Below, one piece after another: positions 33,643 to 45,878 of a stretch of DNA of 64,000 nt. The position numbers were made by a program, and so were the translations under genes. The notes beneath the pieces were generated by a model. The model did no database searches. It was not told the origin of the DNA and saw only the letters and a list, made by a program, of their open reading frames with translations. Source of the DNA: Solicoccozyma terricola (Eukaryota > Basidiomycota > Tremellomycetes > Filobasidiales > Piskurozymaceae); the NCBI GenBank assembly GCA_001600875.1, contig BCLD01000016.1, positions 1 through 64,000 on the forward strand. Reading direction: 5' to 3'. Each line of letters starts with the position of its first letter. Position 1 is the first letter of the stretch.

Positions 33643-35749
33643 ATGCCTGCCAGATCTCCGACCATGCCTTTGGACCCCAAGGAACTCGAACCATTGAAGC
33701 CGTCGTGGACCGAATCCGCGACACATCCATCAACCTCCTCCTCCTACGATTACGCTGGCATGTCATCTGATGACCTCGGACAGTCCACCATCTTCGACGT
33801 CCCAGGATTTGAAGATGGATACGAGCCTACGCTTCTCAATCAGCCAATGCAAGGAGTTTCGTCCGCGGGGTATTATAGCTACCCTACGAGCGGCATCGGG
33901 GCAGAAAATATGGACACCGAAACAAGCGAAACCCTCGTCCCAACCAAGGTGGTAGATGATGACGATTTTTGCATAAATTACCAACCTACCGACCCCGGAC
34001 ATCCCTACGCATGGTCTGTCCGGGAGAAATGGTGGATCTTGATCGTGATTTGTACAGCCAGTGTGTGTGTCACCGCGACAAGCAGCATCCAAGCTAGCAC
34101 GTACAACTCGTTGCAACTTGAATTTGGGGTTCCAAGGATAACAGCAGTTGCCGGAGTGAGTTTGTACGTCCTTGGTTTCGGAGTGGGTGCTCGTGAGTCG
34201 ACTTTGGCAGCGTCCCGAAGTCCACCGCTCACATATCGTTCTCACAGCATTCCTGGGCCCAATGAGCGAGTTCTTTGGGAGACGGTCCATCTATCTGATA
34301 TCATGTGAGTCACTCCGTCCCCGGTCTAGACACCGCAAGTAACATGTCACATACACAGTCACGCTCTTCATCATTTTCGGCATACCCGTTGCCACTGCGC
34401 AGAATATGGGCATCTTCCTCTTTTTCCGCTTCATTACCGGTCTCTGCGGCTCGGGTTTCCTCAGTGTCGCAGGTGGAAGGTGGGTACGATCCCTAACATG
34501 CACGACGTCCGCTCACCCTCCCGCAGTGTCAGCGACCTTTTCCCACCGGGAACGACAGACATCCCAATGGCTGTCTACACTTTATCCCCGCTCATCGGAC
34601 CCTGCCTTGGACCTCTCCTTGGTGGTTTCATCAACCAGAATGTGACATGGCGAGTCACTTTCTACACAGTCCTCGGGTGGTCAGGCCTCGAACTCGTACT
34701 CCTCTTCTTTTTCGTACCGGAAACATTCCTTCCAGCATTGCTCAAGAACGAGGCGGTGGCCCATCGAATTCGTACAGGAAATGGCAAATGGTACGCTCCG
34801 ATGGAACGAAACGGCAAGAAGCTGGGAGACGTCTTCCCCAAGGCGCTGTATGTGCCAGTTCAGCTGATGATGACGGAGAAGATGGCGTTGGCTCTAGACC
34901 TGTGGACGTCTCTTGTCCTTGGTATAATCTACCTCTTTTTCAACGCGATACCATACACTTTCCGTACGGTGTATAACTTGTGAGCTCGCGCGACCACCTG
35001 TTATCAGCCCACTGAACGGAATCTTACTCCCCTCCACAGCAACCTTCAAAGCACTGGTCTCGCATTCATTCCAATGGGTATAGGTATGATCCTAGCCACC
35101 CTCTCACAGGTATTTTGGGTTAGGCGAATCCGGGATCAGGCTGCACTCCACGGTGGCAAGGCTCCGCCAGAGGCTCGACTACCCGTCGGGATGGCAGGTG
35201 CAGTCCTCGTCCCAGTAGGTCTGCTATGGTTTTCCTTGACCTCATTCGCCAAGATGCCTTGGATTATGCCGCTACTGGGGACAGTGGTTTTTGGATTTGG
35301 GGTACGGCTCGCCTGAGGATGATGAACTACTTGCCGTACGGCTGACGACCACATTCTATAGGCCGTTTATGTGTTCTCCTCGGTCTTTGGATTCCTTGTC
35401 GCGACATACCCCAAATACGCGGCCTCGGCGATGGCGGGAAACACTTTGCTTCGATGTGTCTGGGCTGCAGCCTTTCCTCTCTTTGCAGATGCGGTGAGCA
35501 AAGCAGTCTACCTTCGCACCACGTGTATGCTCAATAAACACTGTATCAGATGTATCGCCAGCTTGGACCTGAAGGCGCAACGGGGCTCTTGGCAGGTCTC
35601 GCGGCTCTCATGGCACCTATCCCGTAAGTGGCTGTTCCTTACCACGTCAAAGCAGGGAGGCTAAGTCCGTCAGTCGCTGGTGGCGAAACAGATTTGTGCT
35701 GTATAAAATCGGGTCTCGGCTGAGGGAGGTTTCCAAGTATAGTAGCTAA
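33643..35749 (+). CDS. DHA1-family MFS drug/polyamine exporter
   Basis: Eight exons (33643-34192, 34248-34304, 34359-34479, 34527-34979, 35040-35301, 35362-35493, 35550-35623, 35692-35749) encode 568 residues. A 115-residue acidic cytosolic N-terminus ends at HPYAWSVREKWW, where the first helix begins. Twelve helices follow, with GPMSEFFGRRSIY (motif A), the DHA1 motif C-like stretch LSPLIGPCLGPLLGGFI and RVTFYTVLGWSG. The start at 33643 was preferred as the first in-frame ATG after the promoter; 33664 is possible. Members export drugs, polyamines or weak acids with proton antiport; the substrate cannot be read from sequence. Confidence 0.9.
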
Positions 35750-35989
35750 ATTGTAAAGGTCTCGAACATCTATCATTTGCCACATGAACGGATGCAACGA
35801 TCGTGATCAGCTGTGTATATGCTGCTTTTCGGCTGTGTAACGCGTTACAGGATAGCAATAGATGAATCTGCCCTACCGGGTCCCAACCTGAATTGCGGGT
35901 CGGAAGGAGGAAGGGAAGGTGACGGCCGGCCGGCACAGCTCTTTCGTCCCCTACTCGGTCCTCGGCCAGTCATTGTTGATTAGTGCTTG

Positions 35990-36240
35990 GTTGATACAGG
36001 TACCAGAATATTCCTACTCACCATCCTTGTAACTGTCCCCCAGCCCTGCTGCATGGTGGCCCCTCACATCCATCCACGATCCAACGAGTACCTACTCAAC
36101 TTTGAGAGACCCCCACTCCTGGCCACTCTCAGTCCCGAGTACGGAGCCGATCCAGTCTCAGTCGAATTGGGTGCAGGAAATGTCACGATCCGTCCTATGG
36201 ACAGCGTTTCACTTGGTAAAGTGAGCGCAGCCTGCAGATC
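35990..36240 (+). pseudogene. Truncated paralogue of the neighbouring cupin gene
   Basis: The frame encodes PCCMVAPHIHPRSNEYLLNF and GAGNVTIRPMDSVSLG, parallel to PCGMIPPHLHPRASEVYLNI and APGNITILPMGSIHMI of the intact gene at 36674-37703. The metal-binding H-x-H pair and E are kept. The signal peptide, the first two exons and everything after the second barrel half are missing, and the expected intron before PCC is too short. It is a tandem duplication that decayed. Sequence from 36241 to 36673 has no other gene. Confidence 0.7.
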
Positions 36241-36673
36241 GCGGTGCGATTGCGGTGATGAGAATTCTACGGGATTCCAACTTGGCCCCCAAGCCTCCCG
36301 CCAAGATGTCTCTCAACCTGTGTCCCGTCTTTCTCCGTGCACAGGTTAATAGGTTTGGCGGGATTTAATCTCACGCCACAGCCGAATCATATCCGATCCG
36401 TGGTCAGGTGCCATCTCCTATGAGGGGTCCGTGTTCAGGACATCGCCCGACGACACGGATGCAGCGCGCCCTGTGCCCCTAGAGGCTGTGTCTCGCGTCA
36501 TTAGACTTTTTTTTTTCGATTTATTGCATCGAGAACACAGCATCCATGCTTCCGCGATAGATCGATTAGAATTGTCAGTTCGCGAGAGGCACATAAAAGG
36601 CCCATCTCCATCTCCATCAGCTTCACGTTTACCATTCCCCCATAAACACTTACCACACTTGCCGACTTCGACC

Positions 36674-37703
36674 ATGTTATCTGAATACATCCTTCTAGCG
36701 TGTACACTCATCGTCGCCGTTTCTGCATTCCCCTTGGAAGGTCGCGATGGTGGATCCAGTGGAGGCAGCGGTGTGGGCCTCGGGGGTAACGATGGAGGTC
36801 CAGGTCAAATCTTCGATTTCCTAGGTGAGGCTATCATTGAATTCTTCTCGCTTGGTCGCTAACCTCTGCTACACAGACGCTCCCAGCTTCGCAGGAGGCG
36901 GCAAAGACGGAGCGGTCGTCCTTGCCGACAAGAGTAACTGGCCAGGTGTCATTGGCAACAACATTGCTTTCTTGATGACGTTCTTGGGTGTGAGTATCCC
37001 AGAGGCGTTGGAGGAAGAAGTATCGAGGTGACACTTTTTTTTAACTCCCACAGCCCTGCGGTATGATACCCCCTCACCTTCACCCCCGAGCTTCCGAGGT
37101 TTACCTCAACATCGCCGGACCACCACTTATTTCCACCATCATCACCGGCGGCGCCGATGGCCCAATCAACAACGTGGTCGCTCCCGGTAACATCACTATC
37201 CTTCCCATGGGAAGCATTCACATGATTGCCAGTACTGGATGTGACCCTACCCTGTTCGTCGCTGGCTTCAAGTGAGTGTTTGTGCTATACGGATGCGAGG
37301 ACAGCCATATCGACGTGATTTTTTGCCACCAGCAACGAGGACCCGGGAGCGCTTTTCTTGACCACGGCCTACCAAGCCTTTGACCCCGAGACCATAGATG
37401 CAGCATTTGGTCATGTCGGAGCTAAAGTCTACAATGGTGAGCAAGGTATTGTGGTAACAGTGACTTTCATTCCTCACGCCCTTGGGTCTCGTCAGACTCG
37501 ATGATCCCCGTCTCAGCCATCATCGGTCGCGATGAGTGCCTCAAAAGGTGCAACATCGACGCAAACACTTTTAATATCCAATCAGTGAGTCATCCAAGAT
37601 GGAAGGAGTTCGATGGGTTGCTGACAACGGTGCACTGCAGACCTCCAAGAAAGATCTCATGGTCCAGGCCATGGCCGCTTGGGTCAAGACTCAGGGCGCT
37701 TAA
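36674..37703 (+). CDS. Secreted germin/spherulin-like cupin protein
   Basis: Exons 36674-36824, 36877-36989, 37054-37271, 37333-37436, 37496-37584 and 37641-37703 give 245 residues. Residues 1-18 form a signal peptide (LLACTLIVAVSAFP). A glycine-rich spacer of about 30 residues follows, then a single cupin_1 barrel: motif 1 PHLHPRASEVYLN with the two His and Glu metal ligands, and motif 2 ILPMGSIHMIAS with the fourth His. A cysteine pair (DECLKRC) near the C-terminus may form a disulfide. Germin-like proteins bind manganese and act as oxalate oxidase, superoxide dismutase or wall proteins; which applies here is unknown. A broken copy precedes it. Confidence 0.85.
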
Positions 37704-37968
37704 CGGTCGTTGATCAAGAATTTTCTGCCAGTATCGATCACGGTGGGATAATTCAGTGCAAGGCTGTTAAGTTTGCGGCAGGTGGCGGCGGACGATTGAT
37801 CAGAGCATTCTGGATGTGTATAGCTTCGGGACTTGATTTGTACCATTATTCCTATCAGACGATTGAGGTTTTACCAGTATTTCCATACCCATTGGACACC
37901 CTCCAGTCATCACCGACGTACGTATACCGTTATTGGATCACGCTCGATCCCTACATGTCACAAATCTC

Positions 37969-39204
37969 TTACGCATCCAACTTACCCTTCGCCCACTTCA
38001 AGCTGGGCTCGATCGATGCAGTCCACCAGTCTTGCGCCCTGCCAGGAAAGTATCTTGGCGGTAAATCCATAAAGCCATGAGGGGCATGTACCTCATCTGC
38101 CTTGCATTCCACGCCGAGACCGTCCAAAGCAACCTTCAGCATGAGCGATTGCTCGACGGGTATGAGATCATCGTCCAGCGCACAATAAATCCACGTCGGC
38201 GGGTAAGAAGGGGTGAGCAAATTGCGGATGTCGGCGTCGGAGGGATAGGGCGGATCTCCAAACAGGAACGAACTCAGAGAGTTGGATGCTAGTACCTGGC
38301 GCGACCTTTACGAGTCAGCCTTTTCACCCCGGCAGAAGGCTCATCGCCGACACTCACCGCCAACATCCACGGCTGCCTGCGGACTACTGTGGAATCTCTG
38401 GTCACCATGTCCTCATACGGATCCGAACAACACACAGGCTCCTTGAAAATCTTGAGAACCGCCTGCCCGCCATCCGTCTGATCTTGCACCATCTTTGTCA
38501 GGGAACTCTGAGGTGCATTGAAATGCTTGTCACATGCGACCATCGGGTAGCCTGTTAGAACTGCTCGAAGAGAAGGCAAAGGGGACGACGAGGCTAGGTT
38601 GTACGTTTCGATATCTGCAGCCTGAGAGTCATGCATTGTCAGCGACCAAAGGAGCTCTTCTGCCAAGAGAACAAGCTACCAGATACAGTGCTCCCGTCCC
38701 GCCAGCACTTCCGCCTGTTACGATACATCGAGTTGTGTCGATGGTCGAGGCGCTCGCATCTTTGGTCCGAATCTTCGCGTTGAGATGATGCTGAATGTAG
38801 ATGTACGCATCAAAAATGTCCTCTCGAATTTCCAGCATTTGAACACTGGGACCTCGGAATCAGTAGAGCGTATTGTAGCTGACGTCCGCACTCACTGCGG
38901 AGCAAGTCTGTACTCGAGAGAAACCACTGCGACCCCATGCTCGAGAAACCACTGTGCTTGATTGACAGATATGTCTCCAGATGAGCCATGACTGAAGCCT
39001 CCCCCGTGTATCATGCTATCACAGAAGGATCAGGGAAATGCATCTCGGAAATGCTCGTCAAGCTCACATCGCCAAGGAACAGGCTTGGCCACCCGGTTCC
39101 TTGGGAATCCAAACATCCATGTGGCAACCATCGGTAGTGCAGTGCTTGACGGGCTTGAACAGGATTCGGTAGTCTGGCACAAACTTCAGAGCCTCGGCTG
39201 ACAT
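37969..39204 (-). CDS. Alpha/beta hydrolase (HGGG-type esterase/lipase)
   Basis: Five exons (39204-39068, 39015-38896, 38845-38680, 38621-38358, 38295-37969) encode 337 residues. The oxyanion-hole motif IHGGGFSHGS is formed across the first intron. The nucleophile lies in VTGGSAGGTG (G-x-S-x-G). The acid is the aspartate in YCALDDDLIPVEQ and the base the histidine in HAPHGFMDLP, giving a full triad. No signal peptide is visible, so it is probably cytosolic. It belongs to the abhydrolase_3 (hormone-sensitive lipase-like) group; esters of short acids or xenobiotics are typical substrates. It converges with the cupin gene (265 bp between stops). Confidence 0.9.
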
Positions 39205-39387
39205 GATGAGCTGCAACGAACAATCGGCCCTGACTTGTGATTGACAATCAGACTGTCCTCGGAAACTGCTAGGAGAGTCTGTCTACTTGGTGACCAAGAA
39301 ACCCACGTGGGGGAAGTGCAGTCACGTGTGACTGGGGGTGGTGATATCAACAGTGACAGTGATTGCGACCCTCGACAAGTCCTACGT

Positions 39388-40972
39388 CTACAAACTAATC
39401 CCCTCCAACACCCGATAATCCCGCCGCACGCGACGTTCCTCCGCCTGTCTATGCATTGCCATTCGATGCTTCTTTTCCGCCTGTTCAACATACTGCTCGA
39501 CTTCCTTTTCCAGGTTCGCAAGTCGCCTGTTCACGTCCGTTCCATATTGAATCTCCGCGATCTGACGACCCTCTTCACCACTGAGAATCCCTCTCAATAT
39601 CTCCTCGACGATGGCAGAGATCATAGTAGTCGTGGTAGAGTCCCAACCGACGCCGTGATGCAGCATCTCCTTGACGCCTTCCTCGACACCAGCCAAATCG
39701 CGAAAGCACTCCCACCGCGTCTTGAGCATTTCATTGTACACGCCGGTCGAGCAGCCGATAAGGTACGACTGGACGGAATGACTTCGAGCATGGGCGAAGA
39801 TGGCGAGGGAGAGCTCCGGGTTAGAGAACCGCTCCCTGAATAGGGCGATGAGGTAGGCGAGGACTAACGGATAGGTTGGTGGAAAGGAAGGAGGTTCTTG
39901 GGACGTTTTGCCTGTCCCGGGAAGTGGGAGAAAGACCCTCCGTTGCATCCAAGCCAAGATGTCTGCATCTGTGGGGAACGATGCAATCTCCTCCTTCAGC
40001 TTATCAAACTGCGCATCCACGTCCGAGCTGACGTCGGACCAAGCGTTAACGGGTGACGCCGGTGACGTGTTGAGAGACCCCTTGCCAGGTGTTGGTAGCA
40101 TTGCTCTTGTCTTCGTAGCACGCTTCACGCCAGCTTCCAGAGGGAACTTTGGGATGTTGGGGTCGGTCACCTCAAACATGGTCGATAGATCCTGGATGAT
40201 TGTGTTGAAGCGCATTTGCTCATCGGGTTCCATTTCACTCCGATTCCGTCTAGGACCGATTGCTGTCGGAGGAGCTTTCGGTGCTGTCAGGAAACCGGGA
40301 ACGTAATCGGTGACAGGTTTGAAACTGGATGCAGGTCGTGGTTTTGCCTTGGGAATCCCCTTACCGACGGGGCCGAGGACGGCATCCCAATCGCCTCTGG
40401 AAAGTGAGAAATAAAGTTTGGACGAGGATGAGTTGAGGTGAGGTAGGTGCCTGCAGCCTACGGTGACGATCTGCTCACTCTTTCTGCGTGTTGGTTCCGG
40501 AAACAGGGAAAAGATCTGCAAAGATGTCGTCGATAGTTTCGTGTGCTTTCTTCGGTTGAGATGGGGTAGATGATGCAACGATAGGTGCTGCATCGGATGG
40601 AATGCTGGGTATGTCGAGGAAGGAGGTCAAAGGTCAGAGGCACAACCTTCACCCGAGCGAGACCGCCGTTCAAACGTACCTGAGGTCGTCCCCGCTCCGG
40701 CTAGAGGGGCCTGTCTCCACTGCTACCACTGGAACCTCTGGATTCGTACCCAAAACGACTTCCCGCTCCTTTCCTTTAACCTCATTGGCTGTCTGTCCAC
40801 TACCAACCTCTTGGTTCAAAGACCTGGACGACGACCAGGTCCTCACGATGTATCCCGAGTTGAGGAAGCTGCTCTGCCTTGGCAGATGTTGGCCGGCCTG
40901 AGACCAGGCACTGCTCCTGCTAAGCACTGCGTCTCCGATGGCTGACCGAGCTGCTGATGCGATGGCGTACAT
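39388..40972 (-). CDS. Mtf2/Nam1-like mitochondrial RNA-processing or translation protein
   Basis: Three exons (40972-40680, 40604-40479, 40396-39388) give 475 residues. The N-terminus MYAIASAARSAIGDAVLSRS is an amphipathic, basic mitochondrial presequence. A short motif DDIFADLFPV precedes a disordered linker, then an Mtf2-type C-terminal domain from about residue 210 (MRFNTIIQDLSTMFE, ILAWMQRRVF, SLAIFAHARSHSVQSYLIG) and a long coiled-coil tail. Mtf2/Nam1 of yeast links mitochondrial transcription to RNA processing and translation. Assignment rests on the domain pattern I recall and is less firm than for its neighbours. It is divergent from MPC2 with 248 bp between start codons. Confidence 0.65.
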
Positions 40973-41220
40973 GATGATTGACGGAGCGTGTGGTGATTGT
41001 TATGCCCGGCATGGATGGATGCCAGACCGTTGACGAAGATCCTCCCTGGCCTCGCCCAACTTTTGGTCCCGCCGTGAGAAAATGGCGATGGACCCCGGAG
41101 CAGGGAGATGGAGATGGGCTCATCCCCAACCCGGTAGTGCTCGCTGGACATCCACCGACCTCCTGCTCACCACCGACCCCCGACCCGACCCTCGACCGTC
41201 AGCAACACCACCCCCCCGCC

Positions 41221-41950
41221 ATGTCCGGTCAGGCGTCCTCCGCAGCAGCCGCTCACACCACGAGCAAATTTCAAGCATTTATGAACCACCCTGCCGGTAA
41301 GTGTCTGGATGGAGCCGTTGAGTTGGTCTCCGTCTGTGCGATGTTGACTGACGTTCTTTCACCCTTGATATCATCCAGGTCCCAAGTGAGTACATCAAGC
41401 GGATCTCGGATTATGCGCGCCAACGTCCCTACTCACTCTCCATCTTATGCCAGAACCATCTTCTTCTGGGCACCTATGGGTAAGTCGTACATTCCCTCAA
41501 ACCCCGCATCTTGTCCCACTAGCTCATCAAATCTACCACCTCCCCGTCACTCAGCGAAATGGGCACTAGTTGCTGCTGGCGTCAAAGACCTCGGCCGACC
41601 AGCCGATAAACTCTCAGTTTCTCAAAACGTTGCTTTGGCAGCTACCGGGTTCATTTGGGTGCGATACAGCTTCGTCATCATCCCAGTGAATTATAGTCTG
41701 GCCGCTGTGAGTGGACGAAATGATATTCAATTCCCGGGAACTGGCGACTGATGTGCGTTGGATATCAGGTCAACTTCTTCGTCGGTTCCACTGGTTTGGG
41801 TCAACTGTACAGGATATGGGAGTGCGTGGCTGTATGAACCTCACATCGGTTAAAAACCCCCACTGATCTGCTGGTTCTACTCTCAGTTACAGGCGCAAGA
41901 ACCCGGTCCAGGTAGGGATTGAAGACAAGATCGCCGCCGCTACCGCTTAG
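41221..41950 (+). CDS. MPC2: Mitochondrial pyruvate carrier subunit MPC2
   Basis: Six exons (41221-41296, 41379-41385, 41454-41479, 41555-41706, 41769-41821, 41887-41950) give 125 residues. The second exon is only 7 nt (gtcccaa) and supplies the PK of GPKTIFFWAPMAKWALV. Other family marks are GLGDL-like AAGVKDLGRPADKLS, LAATGFIWVRYSFVIIPVNY and FFVGSTGLGQLYRIWDYRR. Three membrane helices are expected. MPC2 pairs with MPC1 in the inner mitochondrial membrane and imports pyruvate. It shares a promoter region with the Mtf2-like mitochondrial gene. Confidence 0.93.
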
Positions 41951-42260
41951 ACTACCTCTTCTCCTCATTTTTTGACCTTCCTGCGTGGATCGGGAGCGTC
42001 ATACTTGTATTCGATATATATTTTTTACATTTGGAGATCGAGTCAGACAAGGTTCTGCCAGATCTTTCGACAGAAGCGCGCAGGGAAAGGGCACGGAAAG
42101 GGTAATCTGGTCATGTCCACTCCACGTCCTTGCTGTCAGGACAACTCCAATGCGGCGATGTATGTATAGGGGACATCCCGTACACGAGTCCTATCGTGTA
42201 CACACTTGTGCTACCCGAACCGGGGGGGGGGGTCGCTCTTTTCTACGACGCCGCGTCGAT

Positions 42261-43842
42261 CTACACCCTCACCAACACTCCCATAAACACGATCTGCATC
42301 ATTGCGATGATGAATAGGAATTGAACTCTCCTGCTTCGCTGAGCATGCGTGATAGTGTGAGAAACTGCGACATTGGCGGGCGATGCTGATGGATCGGGTA
42401 GGAGAACGTATTTGAGTGATCGTAGCTGCCAAAAAAAAAAAAAAAAAAAGAGGAAGGATGTCAGCTATGCCGCACGAGCTTCAAAACGGCCACCACCACT
42501 CACGAGGAAGAAGGCATTTGCGCAGAAGCAGTAGAAGAAAATGGACCACTGGAAGAGGGTGCCCAGTTTGAGGAAGGACGCCAGGATGGTGATGATGATG
42601 CTGTTGTGAATGAAAATTGTGTGGGGTTAGAACCGCAGTACGCCGGTTCATGTACAGTGTCCGACGCTCAACTCACCCAACAAACTTGTACCCTCCATAA
42701 CCTACCAACTCGACTCCACTCGCACCACTACCTCTCACATCCAGTAAATAACAACCCAGCTTGATTGTCAGAAACTCGATGAGTACGATTCCTATGGCTT
42801 TCGACAAGCTAAGTCCGAGGACTTCGGGGTGAAATCGGGATTGTAAACCCGATGCGAATGCAGCCAGGAGGGTATAGGTGACCAAAGCCATGGCTGGAGG
42901 ATGGGGGTGTACCGGTCGGTGTCAGCATATCCAACTCATATCGCGTCTCTAACGTTGGACTAATCACTCACTCGGGATGTAAAGATCCGGGGCATTCAAA
43001 TCGTCTCTTGGAGGCATCCAACCTTCCTGTACGACTGCACTACCTTGGCCTCCATTCATGCTATTCCCATCGTGACCGTCGTCCATGCCTCTCCGTCTTA
43101 TTTTACGAGACCAAGGGTGATGGCGCCATGGGAAGAGAACGAGGCGGAGTTTTCCAAGAACGTATGAATTGGTGACTGAAAACGAGGTTTTAACGAGTGG
43201 CAGTGGCAGGTAGCGAGTGAACTGGAAAGGGGGAGTTAAATCAATCGTTTTGATCAGCTTCCAGGCCCCTACCCGCGGAACAAGAATAGTTGATATCCGA
43301 AAACCCACGTTCTTTTCTACATACTCCTGACCTGCCATCATTGCACTTCTGCCAAACTGCATACCGATTTGAGCGGTCGCATCGTTCATTCCCCATTGCC
43401 CTCCTCCAGCGTCTTGGCCTCCAAGACCCATTCCCATCATGTTGTTGATAGGTACCTGCGGGAATGATGCTGGTCCGCCTCCGCTGTTTGGCTGATTTGA
43501 TCCGAACGATCCCAAGTTTCCGTAGGAATTGTAGCCACCACCTTGCGCAGATGGACCACCTAGATTAGGCCCCCCCATCCCGGCGTTATTCAAACCCAAT
43601 CCGCCACCACCACCACCACCACCACCGGCATTAACAGGTGGTGATGAGAAACGCATGTAACCTTCTCCGGATTTCCTGCCTGCATCGAAGCTCGCCCGGG
43701 ACTGCTCCATGGATAGACGCTGGGAGTAAGGCGATGAATGTGTGGATGGGGTTGCAGGAGGTTCCGGAGGTGGTACTGCGGGATGGGAGGGACGGGGGTG
43801 AAAGAGAGGAGGAGGCGAGCGGGATGACTGTGGGATGGACAT
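42261..43842 (-). CDS. YIF1: YIF1 family ER-Golgi transport membrane protein
   Basis: Exons 43842-43309, 43221-42972, 42893-42677, 42600-42504 and 42425-42261 give 420 residues. The first 150 residues are proline-, serine- and glycine-rich (nine glycines from a GGT tract). The conserved part starts at MQFGRSAMMAGQEYVEKN, joined by splicing to FTRYLPLPLVKTSFSVTNSY, then VLGKLRLVLFPW, PDLYIPTMALVTYTLLAAF and four to five membrane helices to the end. YIF1 works with YIP1 and Rab GTPases in COPII vesicle budding or fusion. The last acceptor follows a run of 18 T. It diverges from the CET1-like gene with 165 bp between starts. Confidence 0.92.
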
Positions 43843-44007
43843 TGTGTGGTGGTGGGGGTGGGGGTGTGGTGATGGTGTGATGTGTGCGAGTGACGCTGGG
43901 ATGGCATGTATGTGCTGCTGCCCCTCCCTCCCTCCCTCCCTCCCCCGGCTGAACACTGTCACGTGATACATTGACACCCCGACCCACCCACTTCGTCGAG
44001 GGCGTCC

Positions 44008-45647
44008 ATGTCGGCGTCCAGCTCGGCACAAGTGTCCAGTCATCTCAGTCATCTCCACCTCTGCCCCATGTCAGCTCCTCCGTCGCCAGGCTACACTCCC
44101 AACTCCGACGTCGACGTCTCAGACGAGGACGCTCTTGGATGGAAAATCCACAAGCCAGCTCCTCGTTCCAGCGCACGACCTACCCAGCAGAGCATATCCG
44201 CACCGGTCGCGCATGGCAATAATGGAGCCGCCTTGGCAGCAGCTGAGCCATCAAGGAAGAGACAGAGAGTGGCGGAGGGGGCCATAATACATGATGACGC
44301 CAGCACGTCCACTTCAGCGCCTGCACCAGAGACAATGGGATCGCTGGCATCGCAACAACCACCACCACCGCATATGAAGCCACACCACCCTTTACCGGGT
44401 CTGAGAATGAAATCATTCTTCGGTATACAGCCAGTTGACGAGATCTCAGATGTCATTGGAAGATGGTTGTTGCAAGTCTGCTATGGGTTGAGTAATGTTG
44501 AGGTAGGTGGTATCTGGGTGTCAGGAATTCCTTACTGCCGACTGATGTGTTGTGTGGACTAATTGTTCAGATCGAATTCAAACTGGGCACGTTGATAGAC
44601 AAGAACACGGGTCAACGTCTGCACATCAGAGGCGTTGGTAGTGAAGTCGGTGAGTATTTTTCTTTTTTGTATTTTCGAAATGGCCAAGGTATACATTCCA
44701 GCTCAACATCAATTCGTCGGCGTCCCGAACAAACAAGTCGTCAGAGACCTCGACTTTGCCTTTCGCAGCGAAATGACCATGGTGAGTAACCAACCTCGTA
44801 TTAACCTTGCTACGCCTCGGACTAATCCCCCCCCCCCCCTTCCGCGTCTATAGCGACAACACAAAAGTCTGAATGCCTTGCTCAATCGAGAAACCGACAA
44901 TTGTTCCGGTCGGGTACCCCATCCTGTCCTTCCGCCACATCATTACTACCCTATCACGTACCAACACATCTATCACACTGACACGTCGTACCCTTCCCGA
45001 ACAAGACCTAGAGGCAGAGCTCGCGTGACGAGAGACACGGACCCTAGGAAACAAAGTAGTGAAATCATCGCCGTTGTTGAAAAGGAGACGATTGACAGTC
45101 TTCATGTTTTCAGTCCGAATGAAGAGTTCGATTGGAGGGTCAGCGTGAATGTGGAAACACCGAGCGAGTTTCCAAAAGTCGAGGAGCGCGAGGCATTGTC
45201 GATCATTTTGGAACTGACTCTGCTGCTTCCCCCCCCCCCCCCCCTCTTCCATCTTCATTCCCAACAGCGGACATGCCAGATACGTCAGGTGGACCAGAAA
45301 TGACGAGAGAAAAGGACCGCCTGCAGTATAAACACCAATTCTTCCAAATCGATCTTACGCAGGTAAAGGCTACAAAGGTTTGTCTTACTCTCAATTATCC
45401 CCGTCTTGTTCGCTCGACGACCCACACTGATGCCGTCTGTCTGCCCCCCCCACCCCGCCCTCAGCGAGGCCAAAGAACGGCGTCAACCATCCACGAACTC
45501 GAACTGGAGATCTCAAATGCGCCTGAATTCCTGACCCAGGGCCACTTGTGGACGCAGGGACAGCCGAATGCATGGGAGGATTCATTAGAGTGTGTTGTGA
45601 ATACTCTGCGGACGCTGAACCGGAATGCAGGGCCGCGAGACGGTTGA
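44008..45647 (+). CDS. CET1: mRNA 5'-triphosphatase (capping enzyme beta subunit)
   Basis: Exons 44008-44502, 44571-44649, 44702-44781, 44854 to about 45220, a fifth ending at 45362, and 45465-45647. A disordered N-terminus of about 130 residues precedes the triphosphate-tunnel metalloenzyme fold: IEFKLGTLIDKNTGQRL (motif A, metal-binding glutamates), FDWRVSVNVE, TREKDRLQYKHQFFQIDLT and HELELEIS (motif C). The enzyme removes the gamma phosphate from nascent mRNA so the guanylyltransferase can cap it. The acceptor at 44701 (CCAG) gives the correct frame. The junction around the C-tract 45231-45244 could not be made to keep frame, so an error in that homopolymer is suspected. Start 44068 (MSAPPSPGYTP) is an alternative. 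Confidence 0.87.
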
Positions 45648-45878
45648 GGATGTTGTAATAATAGTAGTCGTTAGAGTGAGACCTGCACGTGACTGTCTCG
45701 GCTGCTCCTATCCCTCAGCAACAACAAACAAACAACTTGAACTTGAACTCGAGCGAAGGGTGGTGCCAACTCGCTACCTCACCACATCACCACATCACCA
45801 TATCACACACGTCACGCTCGACGCACCACCCACCACCCCAACAAACTTCACTTCATCTCGCTACCTTCGCTCCACAAC

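Noticed and set aside
43590..43907. Histidine-rich and glycine-rich open frames opposite the YIF1 N-terminus
   Set aside because: They are shadows of a GGT/CAC low-complexity tract.
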